From JBDHXE01 sp035445085 (GTDB lineage: Bacteria; Bacteroidota; Ignavibacteria; Kapaibacteriales; UBA2268): a stretch of DNA of 64,000 bases. Below the pieces are notes generated by a model, which was not told the DNA's origin, did not search any database, and saw nothing but the letters and a program-made list of their open reading frames with translations. Each line of letters starts with the position of its first letter. The first letter of the stretch is position 1. A program made the translations under genes and the position numbers. Shown here in pieces: positions 17,076 through 26,800 of the stretch. Location of the stretch: contig DAOMQA010000005.1 of assembly GCA_035445085.1 (NCBI GenBank), positions 74,048 through 138,047 of the forward strand, in the 5' to 3' direction.

Positions 17076-18048
17076 TGAATGAAACTTTAATTACTTCAGA
17101 TTTTCCAATTTCAAGGATATTTATTAAGTCAATTATTCCGTTGTTTGCCTTTTTATCATTAGATAGTTGCTCCTTATGTATAGTCAAAGAGATTTTAGAT
17201 TTATTAAATATTCTGTATCTTTTTAATATATCTATATAATTATCAATGAGTTGAGTATTTGTATTGAACAAGTATTGCAGGAATCTTAATTCTTCAACTG
17301 CTCCGTATGATATTGCAATTCCATGTGGTATTTTATTATTTAACTCTATTATATGCCCAATAGTATGACCAAAATTCAACACCTTCCTCATGTTATTATC
17401 ATAGAAGTCGGCTTCAACAATCTTGTTTTTAGTTTTAATTGCTTCATTTATTATATAATGGTAATTATCATTATAGTTCTTATAATTATTACTAAGATAA
17501 TTGAATAATTCATAATTAGAAGTCATTGATATTTTAATAAGTTCCCCAATTCCGCTAAGAATATCTTTTTGCTTTAAAGTTTGCAAAATATCAGTATCTA
17601 TAAAAATATGTTCAGGTGATTTAAAGGTACCTATTGTATTTTTGATACCTCTATGATTTATCCCAGTCTTTGCCCCATGAGCAGCATCAACCATAGCCAA
17701 TAACGTAGTAGGCACTAATATATGTTTCACGCCGCGCTTATATACCGAAGCAACAAAGCCTGTAATATCGCATACTATACCTCCACCAATGCCAACAATA
17801 CTCGTATTTCTGCTAAAGTTTTTAGAAAGCATAAATTCAATAATTTTACTCACTACAATTAATGATTTATTCTTTTCAGTGCTACTAATCACTATCTTAC
17901 TATTTTGCGGAATATCTAAGTTATAATATTTTTCGATATTCTTATCAATAATATAAAAATTATTAGATTCATATTGACGCACTATCTCATTGATATTTAG
18001 GAATATTACATCTGGTGATTTAAATAATATGATATTATTATTGTGCAT
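17044..18048 (-). CDS. aroB: 3-dehydroquinate synthase
   Basis: Converts DAHP to 3-dehydroquinate with NAD and a metal ion. The 334 residues contain GIGGGIVCDITGFVAS (nucleotide-binding region, about 87-102), then the KRGVKHILVPTTLLAMVDAAHGAKTGIN run that is diagnostic of AroB, the KSPEHIFID segment, the metal-binding region with NFGHTIGH near 225, and the second histidine in IPHGIA near 240. The gene overlaps both neighbours: chorismate mutase-DAHP synthase by 11 bases and aroD by up to 32. Confidence 0.95.
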   Translation of the reverse strand: MHNNNIILFKSPDVIFLNINEIVRQYESNNFYIIDKNIEKYYNLDIPQNSKIVISSTEKNKSLIVVSKIIEFMLSKNFSRNTSIVGIGGGIVCDITGFVASVYKRGVKHILVPTTLLAMVDAAHGAKTGINHRGIKNTIGTFKSPEHIFIDTDILQTLKQKDILSGIGELIKISMTSNYELFNYLSNNYKNYNDNYHYIINEAIKTKNKIVEADFYDNNMRKVLNFGHTIGHIIELNNKIPHGIAISYGAVEELRFLQYLFNTNTQLIDNYIDILKRYRIFNKSKISLTIHKEQLSNDKKANNGIIDLINILEIGKSEVIKVSFNDLARYYGLH

Positions 18049-19075
18049 ACTTAATTTCGTCTAAGAAGGTAATAATGTGATTTAAAGTTTTATAATTAAT
18101 AGTTTGCTTTGCATCAACAATAGATTCTTGAGGATTAAAGTGCGTTTCTATCATCAAACCATCGGCACCAAGCTGTAAGGCAGCCTTTGATATATCTTCG
18201 ACGTAGTCGGCATTACCAGTAGAGTGCGAAGGATCGAATATTACTTTCAGTTTCGTTATATTTTTAAGTTCACGTATAGAGGCTAAATCTGGAGTAAATC
18301 TAAGGTTAGAGTCAATCTGCTCAAATGTTCTAATGCCTCTCAAGCATAGCAACACCTCTTGCCCTTCTTTCAATATGTATTCCGCAGCATATATAAATTC
18401 CTTTATTGTTGCATTGAAATTACGCTTTAAGATTATAGGCTTTTTGTTCTTTTGGTTGATTTCTGCAATATCTTTTAATAATTGGTATGAAAACATATTT
18501 TTGCTACCAATTTGTATTATATCTATATCATTATAATGTTGCAATAGCTGTTGAGACGACATAACTTCCGTTACCATATTCATATTATAATACTTAGCAG
18601 CGTCTCTTAAATATTGAACACCTATACTTCCTAACCCTTGAAAATCATTTGGTGAAGTACGAGGTTTGAAAGCCCCACCTCTTAAGTATTTAATATTTAA
18701 TTGCGATAAGTCCTTGGCAATACTAAAAATCTGTTCTTCCGACTCAACGCTACAAGGTCCAGCTATTATAAAAGGTAGTTTGCTTTTCTCAATTGTTTCT
18801 TGATTGGTCTTTTCAATTTCTTGATAATACTTTAATTTGGAGTAATATAAGATACTTGAGTATACTTTCTTAATTTCATCTTGGTTTATTTTATCTTTGA
18901 ATTTATCGATTAAAGAATTTATCAATAAATATTCACGTTCTTTATCTAAAACGTCTAACCCGTTATCTAACTTACACCTAATAATATCATCTGAAAGTAA
19001 ATTTCTTTGAATAATAAGCTGAAGTATCTCATCATCTATTCTATCAATCTCTTTCCTATTATTTTCTACAAACAT
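18038..19075 (-). CDS. Bifunctional chorismate mutase / DAHP synthase
   Basis: First gene of the aro operon and the entry point of the pathway. Residues 1 to about 85 are an AroQ-type chorismate mutase helix bundle (RKEIDRIDDEILQLI start). The rest is a DAHP synthase of the type I-beta class, with IAGPCSVES, KYLRGGAFKPRTSP, LKRNF, LCLRGIR, and IFDPSHSTGN, which carries the metal ligands. In related fusions the mutase domain acts as the feedback sensor for the synthase, so chorismate or prephenate inhibition is likely (known of the family). The operon has no attenuator that I can see. Confidence 0.95.
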   Translation of the reverse strand: MFVENNRKEIDRIDDEILQLIIQRNLLSDDIIRCKLDNGLDVLDKEREYLLINSLIDKFKDKINQDEIKKVYSSILYYSKLKYYQEIEKTNQETIEKSKLPFIIAGPCSVESEEQIFSIAKDLSQLNIKYLRGGAFKPRTSPNDFQGLGSIGVQYLRDAAKYYNMNMVTEVMSSQQLLQHYNDIDIIQIGSKNMFSYQLLKDIAEINQKNKKPIILKRNFNATIKEFIYAAEYILKEGQEVLLCLRGIRTFEQIDSNLRFTPDLASIRELKNITKLKVIFDPSHSTGNADYVEDISKAALQLGADGLMIETHFNPQESIVDAKQTINYKTLNHIITFLDEIKYAQ

Positions 19076-19157
19076 TTTCTCAATTTATTACAATAAAAAA
19101 CAACAAATTTACATCATTTAGAGTAATTTTTTACTAAATATTATAAGGAATTTAAAA

Positions 19158-19439
19158 TTGTCTACTATAAATAAGAAATTCGAGACGAAGGCAACGGCTA
19201 CCGAGATGAAGCATTATATTGATACAACCGTATTAACTAACTCTGTTATAAAAAGTGTTTTAGAGCAAGCAAGTTGGAGCGGCAATACTTTATATGCAAG
19301 TTCTAAGTTAGGGAAAGGGACAATTAAGTTAAGTGATAACTTAGTTGAAATAGATATTGAACTAACGCTCTTTGGTAGCTTTGCTAAAAAGTCATTAGAA
19401 GCTACCTTAGATAAAGAATTTAAACGCTTGAAGCCTTAA
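19158..19439 (+). CDS. PHA-granule system-like small protein
   Basis: A 93-residue protein that resembles the putative polyhydroxyalkanoic acid system family (PHA_gran_rgn): a short polar start, WSGNTLYASSKLGKGTI as the strand-turn core, and alternating strands that end in ELTLFGSFAKKSLEATLDKE. No PHA synthase is present in this window. Translation is judged to start at TTG (19158-19160), because AAGGAA lies seven bases upstream and no ATG lies further upstream in a suitable frame. It is divergent from the aro operon and faces an EamA transporter. Confidence 0.7.
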   Translation: MSTINKKFETKATATEMKHYIDTTVLTNSVIKSVLEQASWSGNTLYASSKLGKGTIKLSDNLVEIDIELTLFGSFAKKSLEATLDKEFKRLKP

Positions 19440-20307
19440 TTTTGATTTGCTGAACCAGCATTCCTAAAATTATTAGCATTAAGCCTATTATTGATGTTAG
19501 CATAATCTCTTCTTTAAGAATCCAATGTATAAGAAACATTGATATTAAAGGAGAGAAATATATTATATTACCAATTTTAGCAGCATTGTCGCTATATTGT
19601 AGCGCTTTGAGCCAAGTAAAGAATGTAAGCCCCATTTCAAATAAGCCAATATAAAATGAAGATGTAAGCCCTTGATAATTAAAACTTATACTACTACCAG
19701 ATATAACAATATATAAAATAGAATATAGCGTTCCAAAGAGGAAATTAAAAAATAGCTTAAATGTATCATCATACTGTTTTTTTAGATTTATTACCCAATA
19801 TGAACCCCATATTAGAGAACTGAAAATGGCTAAAAATATACCCAAATAGCTTAAATTATTGGATATTTCACCCTTTGACACGCTTATTATAATAATACCA
19901 ATAAAACTAATTGTTAAGCCTACAAAATTGATTTTTTTTATCTTTTGCTTGAGTATAAAAAAAGCCAGTATAGAAACAACTATCACCCAAGAGTAATTAA
20001 GCGGCTGTGCAATTTGTGCTTGTAATCTATCATAGGCGGCAAAAAGAACTAAGTAGTATAGAAAAGGGTTTAGAAGTCCGAGCATACTAAAATATAATAA
20101 ATCTTTTATTTTTAATAGCTTAAATTTATTAATTTTTTTCTGAAATATTATAAACAAAAAGAAGACAATTGTAGAAGTAAGGGAAGACCAAAAAAGCATA
20201 TTAATAATATCAAAATATTTTAGGCTAATTTTGAACGCCGTTGCTACAGTAGACCACATTAAGACAGTCAAAATTCCAAAAAAATAAGCTTTACTTTTAT
20301 TAGTCAT
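19420..20307 (-). CDS. EamA family (DMT) transporter
   Basis: An inner-membrane protein of about 295 residues with ten predicted transmembrane helices in two similar halves, typical of the drug/metabolite transporter superfamily. The substrate is unknown. The first membrane segment reads AYFFGILTVLMWSTVATAFK. An upstream in-frame methionine at 20454 exists, but that would overlap the xseA coding region by about 100 bases, so the ATG at 20305-20307 is chosen. The 3' end overlaps the PHA-like gene by 20 bases on the opposite strand. Confidence 0.85.
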   Translation of the reverse strand: MTNKSKAYFFGILTVLMWSTVATAFKISLKYFDIINMLFWSSLTSTIVFFLFIIFQKKINKFKLLKIKDLLYFSMLGLLNPFLYYLVLFAAYDRLQAQIAQPLNYSWVIVVSILAFFILKQKIKKINFVGLTISFIGIIIISVSKGEISNNLSYLGIFLAIFSSLIWGSYWVINLKKQYDDTFKLFFNFLFGTLYSILYIVISGSSISFNYQGLTSSFYIGLFEMGLTFFTWLKALQYSDNAAKIGNIIYFSPLISMFLIHWILKEEIMLTSIIGLMLIILGMLVQQIKIKASSV

Positions 20308-20349
20308 AATATTTAGATTGTTCCCAAAGATAATAATAATTATATAAAA

Positions 20350-21522
20350 ATGCTTACAATTTCTGAAATAACAAAACAAATTAAGAAAGTTTTGGAGTTC
20401 GAGATCGGTGAAATTGAAATAATCGGAGAAATATCCAATTATGTTCACCACCAATCAGGACATAAGTATTTTGCTTTAAAAGATAGCAACGCACAGATTA
20501 GCGCTGTAATGTGGGGAAGCACGAAGATTAATTTTATTCCTAAAAATGGGATGAAGGTTTGTGTAAAGGGTAATTTAGAAGTTTATCCTCCACAAGGAAG
20601 ATACCAAATAATTTGCAAAAGAATGTTGCCTGCAGGAGAAGGCGATCTATATTTGGCTTTTGAAGCTCTTAAGCTCAAGTTAATGGAGCAAGGCTATTTT
20701 GATAATAATAGAAAACGCCCTATCCCTGTATTGCCTCTCAGAGTAGGAGTTTCTACCTCTCCTACTGGTGCAGCCATTCAAGATATCATTACAACAATTG
20801 GAAGAAGAAATAAATTAATTGAGATTTATTTTAGGCCTACTCTGGTTCAAGGGGATGGTTCGGCGGAAGACATTGTCAAAGCTATTAAGGAACTCAATAA
20901 ACTAAATTGTGATGTTATAATAATTGGCAGGGGCGGTGGCTCTATCGAAGATTTATGGTCGTATAATACTGAAATTGTGGCCGACGCCATATATAATTCT
21001 CAAACTCCTATAATTAGTGCAGTCGGTCATGAAAGTGATTTTACAATTTCCGATTTTGTAGCTGATTTTCGTTCATCAACTCCAACGGCAGGAGCAGAAG
21101 CAGTTAGTACTATTACTGTAGACGATATTCTAAACTTCTTAAGCACTTCATCAAAGACTATAGAAACATCTCTACGCCAGAAGATAGCTTATTATAGAGA
21201 CTATTTAGAAGGTAATGTAGGCAATAATTTAAGCAGAGTAATTAAAGAAAAACTTAATTATTATAAACAATTTCTTGATTATAAATCCAGCTATTTAAAT
21301 TCTATTAGCAATAATATACTAAATAATAAAACAAAAGAATTAGCTTACTTAAGTCTTAGATTAAAATCAAACGATCCATTATTACCTTTGAATAAAGGCT
21401 ATTCATTATTAAAAAGTCAAGATAGGTTTATAGATAATAGTCAAAGTTTAGATGATTTTGATGAAATCGAAATAATTAGAAAGAATGAACATAAATTAGT
21501 TAAACTTAATGAAAGAAGATAA
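20350..21522 (+). CDS. xseA: Exodeoxyribonuclease VII large subunit
   Basis: Catalytic subunit of ExoVII, which degrades single-stranded DNA in both directions. The 390 residues start with an OB-fold DNA-binding domain (about 1-95: YVHHQSGHKYFALKD, SAVMW), followed by the catalytic domain with VGVSTSPTGAAIQDI, a GRGGGSIEDLW motif near 197-207, and VGHESDFTISDFVADFRSSTPTAGAE. The C-terminal helical region is shorter than in the E. coli protein (456 residues). xseB follows two bases after the stop, so the subunits are cotranscribed. It is divergent from the EamA gene, with a promoter region of about 40 bases. Confidence 0.96.
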   Translation: MLTISEITKQIKKVLEFEIGEIEIIGEISNYVHHQSGHKYFALKDSNAQISAVMWGSTKINFIPKNGMKVCVKGNLEVYPPQGRYQIICKRMLPAGEGDLYLAFEALKLKLMEQGYFDNNRKRPIPVLPLRVGVSTSPTGAAIQDIITTIGRRNKLIEIYFRPTLVQGDGSAEDIVKAIKELNKLNCDVIIIGRGGGSIEDLWSYNTEIVADAIYNSQTPIISAVGHESDFTISDFVADFRSSTPTAGAEAVSTITVDDILNFLSTSSKTIETSLRQKIAYYRDYLEGNVGNNLSRVIKEKLNYYKQFLDYKSSYLNSISNNILNNKTKELAYLSLRLKSNDPLLPLNKGYSLLKSQDRFIDNSQSLDDFDEIEIIRKNEHKLVKLNERR

Positions 21523-21524
21523 AA

Positions 21525-21722
21525 ATGAAATTTGAAGATAAAATTAAATTGATAGAAGAAATTGTAAATTCGTTAGAGAATAAAGAATTATCAATGGATG
21601 ACATGCTAAGCAAATATGAGCAAGGCACTTTACTTGTAAATGAATGTAGAGAATATATAAATCAAGCTGAACAAAAATTCATAAATATAAATGAAAAGTT
21701 TAATGACAATCAGGTTATTTAA
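21525..21722 (+). CDS. xseB: Exodeoxyribonuclease VII small subunit
   Basis: A 65-residue helical protein that stacks along the XseA coiled coils. The family pattern is clear: FEDKIKLIEEIVNSLENKELSMDDMLSKYEQGTLLVNEC, where the spacing of E-I-V-x-x-L and Y-E-x-G matches XseB. It starts two bases after xseA and ends 43 bases before prfA, so the three genes may share a message. Size and order are as expected for the family. Confidence 0.93.
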   Translation: MKFEDKIKLIEEIVNSLENKELSMDDMLSKYEQGTLLVNECREYINQAEQKFININEKFNDNQVI

Positions 21723-21765
21723 AATTGTTATTTTTGTAGTTTATTTTTAATCAACAAATATAAGT

Positions 21766-22848
21766 ATGTACGATAAAGTATTGTCGATTTTGGAAAGATT
21801 TTCTAAAGTTGAAGAAAGTTTAAATAACCCAGACATTATGAACGATGTAAAGCAATATCGTGAAATAAATAGGGAATATAAGAATTTAAAGAAAATTGCG
21901 GATATAGCAATAAAGTACAAAAAGAACTATGAGGATTTAGAATCTAATAAAGAGTTAGTAAAGGACAAGAACATAGAGTCAGAGCTAAGAGATATGGCTT
22001 ATGAAGAGATAGAGCTTTTAACTCAAGTTTTAGAAGATATAGAAAGCGAACTTCGTATTTTACTTATTCCAAAAGATCCAAACGACTTAAAAAATTGTAT
22101 TATGGAAATAAGGGCTGGTACTGGTGGTGATGAAGCTGGTATTTTTGCTGGTGATTTATTTAGAATGTACCAACGGTTTGCAGATAAGAAAGGTTTTCAA
22201 ATTGAAATCATTGATTTTAATGAAAGTGAAAAAGGCGGTTTTAAAGAAGTTATATTTTCAATTGCTGGCGATGATGTTTTTGGATTAATGAAGTTTGAAA
22301 GTGGCGTTCATAGGGTTCAGCGAGTACCCGAGACCGAAGCACAAGGCAGAGTCCACACTTCGGCTGCAACAGTGGCAGTATTGCCAGAAGCTGAAGACAT
22401 TGATGTTGATATTAAAGAAGAAGATTTAAGAATTGATATTTATAGAGCAGGCGGTAAAGGCGGTCAAAACGTAAATAAGGTTGAAACTGCAGTACGTATG
22501 ATTCATATTCCTTCCGGTATAGTTGTACAATGCCAAGAAGAACGTTCACAGCTTAAAAATAGAGAAAAAGCTATGAAAGTATTACGCTCTAGGCTTTATG
22601 AAATGGAATTAGAAAAGCAACAAAGTGAAATGTCATCAACTAGAAAATCAATGGTAAAGACTGGCGATAGATCCGAAAAAATCAGGACATATAATTACCC
22701 ACAAAACCGTGTAACAGACCACAGATTAGAAGGTGAAGCTAAAAATTATAGCTTACAAGACGTTGTTTCTGGAGGCTTAGATGCTGTAATTGAGAACTTA
22801 CAAATTGCAGAAAGAACAGAGTTATTAAATCAAGGTATCGGAGCTTAG
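21766..22848 (+). CDS. prfA: Peptide chain release factor 1
   Basis: Class I release factor for UAA and UAG. The stop-codon reader motif is P188-E189-T190, at the same numbers as in E. coli RF1, instead of the SPF of RF2. The hydrolysis motif GGQ is at residues 232-234. The 360 residues and RTYNYPQNRVTDHR C-terminal block are standard. The gene belongs to the xseA-xseB-prfA run. Its last codons form one arm of a hairpin that probably terminates transcription. Confidence 0.97.
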   Translation: MYDKVLSILERFSKVEESLNNPDIMNDVKQYREINREYKNLKKIADIAIKYKKNYEDLESNKELVKDKNIESELRDMAYEEIELLTQVLEDIESELRILLIPKDPNDLKNCIMEIRAGTGGDEAGIFAGDLFRMYQRFADKKGFQIEIIDFNESEKGGFKEVIFSIAGDDVFGLMKFESGVHRVQRVPETEAQGRVHTSAATVAVLPEAEDIDVDIKEEDLRIDIYRAGGKGGQNVNKVETAVRMIHIPSGIVVQCQEERSQLKNREKAMKVLRSRLYEMELEKQQSEMSSTRKSMVKTGDRSEKIRTYNYPQNRVTDHRLEGEAKNYSLQDVVSGGLDAVIENLQIAERTELLNQGIGA

Positions 22849-22863
22849 TAGCTACGATACCTT
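22832..22863. terminator. Hairpin overlapping the prfA stop codon
   Basis: Nine-base perfect arms (22832-22840 and 22855-22863), with a further four-base pairing inside, embrace the prfA stop codon. T-rich sequence follows on the plus strand. It separates prfA from the convergent PrkA gene. Confidence 0.65.
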
Positions 22864-22874
22864 ATATTTTCGAA

Positions 22875-25151
22875 CTAATATAGATTATCAATCTTCTTGT
22901 CTAATACGTATAAACTTACTTGTTTTGCTCCTACTTCTGAATACTCGTATTTAGATTGTAGATTGCTTAATAAAATAGTAACGTCCCTTTTAATTCTTTC
23001 ATCATAAGTATGGAATGAATTACCGCCAAAATCTAAAATGGCACGTCTAAAGTTATCATTATTGATATACGGAGCTAACACATCTTCTTTTAAATTTCTA
23101 ATATATTTCTCAAATAAAGTTTTAAATTGTTTAGTTTCATTCATAGCTTTATTATTAACTCTAATTTCTTGAGAAAGAGTTTGTGAAATATACTCGTTTA
23201 AAGAATCTTTTCTAAATAATTTGCGTGTATTAGTAGTAGAGTCCGCTCCCAAAATTCTAATTTCAAATGAATTCAAAAGTTCTTCAGTAATTTCGATAAC
23301 TTCTTCATTAAAAGTACTCTTCTTTGTGTCCCCAACCTCATAATTTATAGCAAAAAGATAATTTATTATTTCATCGGTAATATGCTTTTCGTTATAAGAA
23401 TATAAAGAATCTTTTACACGCTGTAAGCAACCATAATCATATAAATCAATAAGTTTATCTATAAAATCCGCTGGTATTTCAATATTAAGATCATCTTTCT
23501 TGTTTTCAAAATAATCTTTAATGTCGTCCATTGTTATTAACCTTGATGAATTTTCATATTTGGACAAAAATTCATTAAACACAGACAAGGATTTTCGTCC
23601 AGAAATACCACGTTGCCCTTCATTTTCAGAATATAAAATTATTTCCTTACGTACTTCTCTATCAAAGTTCTTTATATCTTCTTCATTAAGCCACTCTGGT
23701 AATTTGCCAATATAAATTTGCATTTTCAATAGCATTAAATTCTTATCAAGATACTTATTATATAGCTCAGGGCGTTTTATCCATTTTCTTATAGCAGGTG
23801 CCTCATTATTTAATCTAGTAGCTATAATAACTTTAGCAAAATTCTCAAGAACATTATTCAAAAATTTATCTTTAATTCTCGTTCCGTATTTATTTTGGTA
23901 AATTGCTACTTCTGTGTTATAATCTAATATGTAAGGAATTTGAACAGATATAATTCTATCCTGAAAAGATTTTATTTCTTCATAATGAATCTTATCTTCT
24001 GGATTAACCAAGCCTATGAAAAGTGTTTTAATTTTTTCTTCTGTTAGCTCTACTTTGTGAACACCATCAGAAATAATACCGTGATATGCCTTTAATCTAT
24101 CAACATTATATTCCTTTATATCCATTAGTGCAAGAATACCATTATTAGTTTTTGCTAAGTAAGAATATGTATATTTTACTTCATCATGCTTCAAAATATC
24201 ATTAATCATATATTGTAGGGCAGGCTTACTAAGGTATCCATCTATTTTAGGATCACCTGGATTAAATACTGATACTCCCTCTCCTAATTGTCTATTAAAA
24301 TAATTCCTTCTTGAAGAAAGCATTGAAAAGACTTCTATTGGATCCTTTAGTCTTTCTAGCAAGGATCTGGTAATTGAATTACATATAGCGCAAGGTGTAT
24401 CTTTTAGCACCCATTCATATTGTTTATCATTAAATAATTCGTTCTTGAACTCTTCATCTGGAATGAGTTCCTCCAAGAAATCACGACGAAACTCTTTTGG
24501 AATCTGTAATATTGGGTGATCATGGTTAGGGCAACTAAATTCCAAATATTTTTCAGGCATATTAATTATAGGTTGCGGTAATGTTGTGTCAAGTTTGCTT
24601 TGTTCGGCATGTTTAAATTGCTGAAGTTCCTTCATGTGAAAACCGCCAAGTTTTTCTATATCTAACCTCCAATATGTTTTAAAAGATATGCCTTCTGGAG
24701 TTTTAGAGTATTCTTCAAATTTATTTAAAATATTATTTAAGAAAGTGGACTTACCACTGCCGGGAGGTCCCTCAAATATATAAATCCTATTTTTTTGAGT
24801 TCCTTTAGCAAATGTTTTTGTTAAATTCATCAATCTATTGGCAAATAATCTATCAGCAAAGAATGGTGAATCTAAGTTTTCACGGAATAAATTTTTAGTA
24901 TTATAGTCTACGAAACCTATATGCTCGGCATCATAAATCTCATCTGTCCCCTCTGGTACATAATTATGTACCATATCGTGAAATAATTGAAAAATGTCCC
25001 TAAATGCTAGTCTAGGATTAATCGCTGCAAAGTATAGAAAGTCATTAAAAGGAACTGGTATTCTCTTTTCTCGTTCAACTATTGCATTAGACATTTTTAT
25101 TAAAGTCTCAAGTTTTTTAGCCTTTTTCTGTAATTCTATAAATGTTTCCAT
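22875..25151 (-). CDS. prkA: PrkA serine protein kinase/AAA+ protein
   Basis: A PrkA-type protein of 758 residues, longer than the common 630-680. The AAA domain has the P-loop GPPGSGKS at 128-135. A cysteine/histidine cluster follows, CPNHDH near residue 211 and CAIC near 264, which is typical of the family and probably binds zinc. The remaining C-terminal part is the conserved PrkA domain. The family acts in sporulation and in stress adaptation; both ATPase/protease-like and kinase activities have been reported, so the exact activity is open. It is the last of three genes: DUF444, SpoVR, PrkA. Confidence 0.93.
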   Translation of the reverse strand: METFIELQKKAKKLETLIKMSNAIVEREKRIPVPFNDFLYFAAINPRLAFRDIFQLFHDMVHNYVPEGTDEIYDAEHIGFVDYNTKNLFRENLDSPFFADRLFANRLMNLTKTFAKGTQKNRIYIFEGPPGSGKSTFLNNILNKFEEYSKTPEGISFKTYWRLDIEKLGGFHMKELQQFKHAEQSKLDTTLPQPIINMPEKYLEFSCPNHDHPILQIPKEFRRDFLEELIPDEEFKNELFNDKQYEWVLKDTPCAICNSITRSLLERLKDPIEVFSMLSSRRNYFNRQLGEGVSVFNPGDPKIDGYLSKPALQYMINDILKHDEVKYTYSYLAKTNNGILALMDIKEYNVDRLKAYHGIISDGVHKVELTEEKIKTLFIGLVNPEDKIHYEEIKSFQDRIISVQIPYILDYNTEVAIYQNKYGTRIKDKFLNNVLENFAKVIIATRLNNEAPAIRKWIKRPELYNKYLDKNLMLLKMQIYIGKLPEWLNEEDIKNFDREVRKEIILYSENEGQRGISGRKSLSVFNEFLSKYENSSRLITMDDIKDYFENKKDDLNIEIPADFIDKLIDLYDYGCLQRVKDSLYSYNEKHITDEIINYLFAINYEVGDTKKSTFNEEVIEITEELLNSFEIRILGADSTTNTRKLFRKDSLNEYISQTLSQEIRVNNKAMNETKQFKTLFEKYIRNLKEDVLAPYINNDNFRRAILDFGGNSFHTYDERIKRDVTILLSNLQSKYEYSEVGAKQVSLYVLDKKIDNLY

Positions 25152-25168
25152 ATCTAGTTTTATTTTCT

Positions 25169-26791
25169 TTATAAATTTCTCTTAGATAGCTTCCTATCTT
25201 TCATAGTATAAAGCACAGGTCTGTATTCTAAAGATAGAATTTCCCCATTATTATCTCTTTTTGGTATAATTTCAGTTGTTTCTAATTGAATAAGTGCATT
25301 ACTATTATTTCCTTGCCAAAGAAATTCTATACCCATCAGAGTCTCGGGTATATATTGCTTGTATAGTTGTTTGCCTTCAAAATGATGCTTTAAGTATAAC
25401 AACGAATCATTGGTTTTTGATAAATCAACTTTAATATAAGGTGGGTGATACATATTATTTATTATCATCTTTTTGTAATCATCTGCTTTTCTACTTTTTA
25501 CATAGTATTGCATCTTCCCTCTTTGTGGGTCAATTCTTTGTCCTACAACAAATAAATTATGAAAATCTACAAAATCTTGGTCGATGAAAGTATTTATTAA
25601 CATTAAATCACTAAAATTTGTTCTTACATCAAATAAATATTGTTTCCCTTCCTTTTTTTTAGAATCATAACTCTCTCTTAATTCTGCATTGTGTATTTTT
25701 TGAAAATCCCATGTTATTTTACCTGTATCACCTAAGTACTCAACATATTGCAATAATCGCAACCCAATTGCATAAGGATTATATCCAACTCTTGATAAAG
25801 ATGTTACCATTGAATTTAGAACGGCATATTCAGATTCGTAGCCAGAAATTCTATCATCGCTTCTAAACATAGTATCATGCCAATAGCTTGCCCAGCCCTC
25901 ATTAATAGTTTTCGTTCTTATTTGTGGTGCAAAATACATAGCTGTATCTCTAACAATATTCATAACAGCTCGCATCCAATCATTACCGTCTTTCTTTAAA
26001 AAAGGGGAATTATCTCTGATAAACTCTATAATATCTATATATTGTTCAGAATATATAGCAGTAAACCTCTCAAATTTAGATTCAAATTCAGGGTATATCT
26101 TTTTTATATCGCTAAAGAATATTTGCTCCGCAATTAACGAGTTGCTTTCTAATAATTTATTAAATCTGTCAATCTCTTTATAAAACTCTGTAATAGGAGC
26201 ATTAATTTCCTTTTCTAAGAACTCTGAAAAATAATAGTCTAATTTTGGTGTTGGGTTCATGTTTTTTGGTAAGTTCATCTTAGCTAATTTAGTAAAATAG
26301 CCAACAAGGTTATCTATGCCCCTCGAAAATTCTATAATATAGTCTACCCAACGCCCATAATTAGAGCGGAATTTTTCAATTAATCTTTTATCAGCAAGCG
26401 CTTGCCCAACAAAATCATCTTTCCAAGTATGCTCAAATAATATATTATTTTGGAAGAAATCGATATGCCCTAAAACGTGATAAAATATCATTATATTCAT
26501 CCAATCTGGATTATTATCATTATAATATGAAATTGCAGGTCTAGAATTAATGACAGTCTCGAAAGGATTATGCGGATACAGTTTGTATTGTCCTTTACCT
26601 TTAAGAATTTCAACGTCATTTACCCAATAATTATACATTGTAGATATCATACCTTTGGGACTCAGTTCAATCATATCCTGATTTGTAACGATATATTCTA
26701 AAGATTCGTCGTCGAACTTGAGTCCAGCACCCCTTGCACGGACCTTGCATTCTTCCATTATCGTTTTTACATTCTGTTCTAATAACTTCAT
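25169..26791 (-). CDS. SpoVR family protein
   Basis: A 540-residue SpoVR homologue (E. coli YcgB-like). The HVLGHIDFFQNN segment near residue 130 holds the conserved histidines of the family, and KTINEGWASYWH near 300 is the other hallmark. SpoVR is linked to spore cortex formation in Bacillus and to stress responses elsewhere. The biochemical activity is unknown. It lies between the DUF444 protein and PrkA, 9 bases from the former and 17 from the latter; this neighbourhood is conserved in many bacteria, non-sporulating ones included. Confidence 0.94.
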   Translation of the reverse strand: MKLLEQNVKTIMEECKVRARGAGLKFDDESLEYIVTNQDMIELSPKGMISTMYNYWVNDVEILKGKGQYKLYPHNPFETVINSRPAISYYNDNNPDWMNIMIFYHVLGHIDFFQNNILFEHTWKDDFVGQALADKRLIEKFRSNYGRWVDYIIEFSRGIDNLVGYFTKLAKMNLPKNMNPTPKLDYYFSEFLEKEINAPITEFYKEIDRFNKLLESNSLIAEQIFFSDIKKIYPEFESKFERFTAIYSEQYIDIIEFIRDNSPFLKKDGNDWMRAVMNIVRDTAMYFAPQIRTKTINEGWASYWHDTMFRSDDRISGYESEYAVLNSMVTSLSRVGYNPYAIGLRLLQYVEYLGDTGKITWDFQKIHNAELRESYDSKKKEGKQYLFDVRTNFSDLMLINTFIDQDFVDFHNLFVVGQRIDPQRGKMQYYVKSRKADDYKKMIINNMYHPPYIKVDLSKTNDSLLYLKHHFEGKQLYKQYIPETLMGIEFLWQGNNSNALIQLETTEIIPKRDNNGEILSLEYRPVLYTMKDRKLSKRNL

Positions 26792-26800
26792 TCTTCTTTA

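Noticed and set aside
20308..20454. Longer EamA transporter start overlapping xseA
   Set aside because: The extra 49 residues lie antisense to conserved xseA sequence, and the downstream ATG gives a normal transporter N-terminus.
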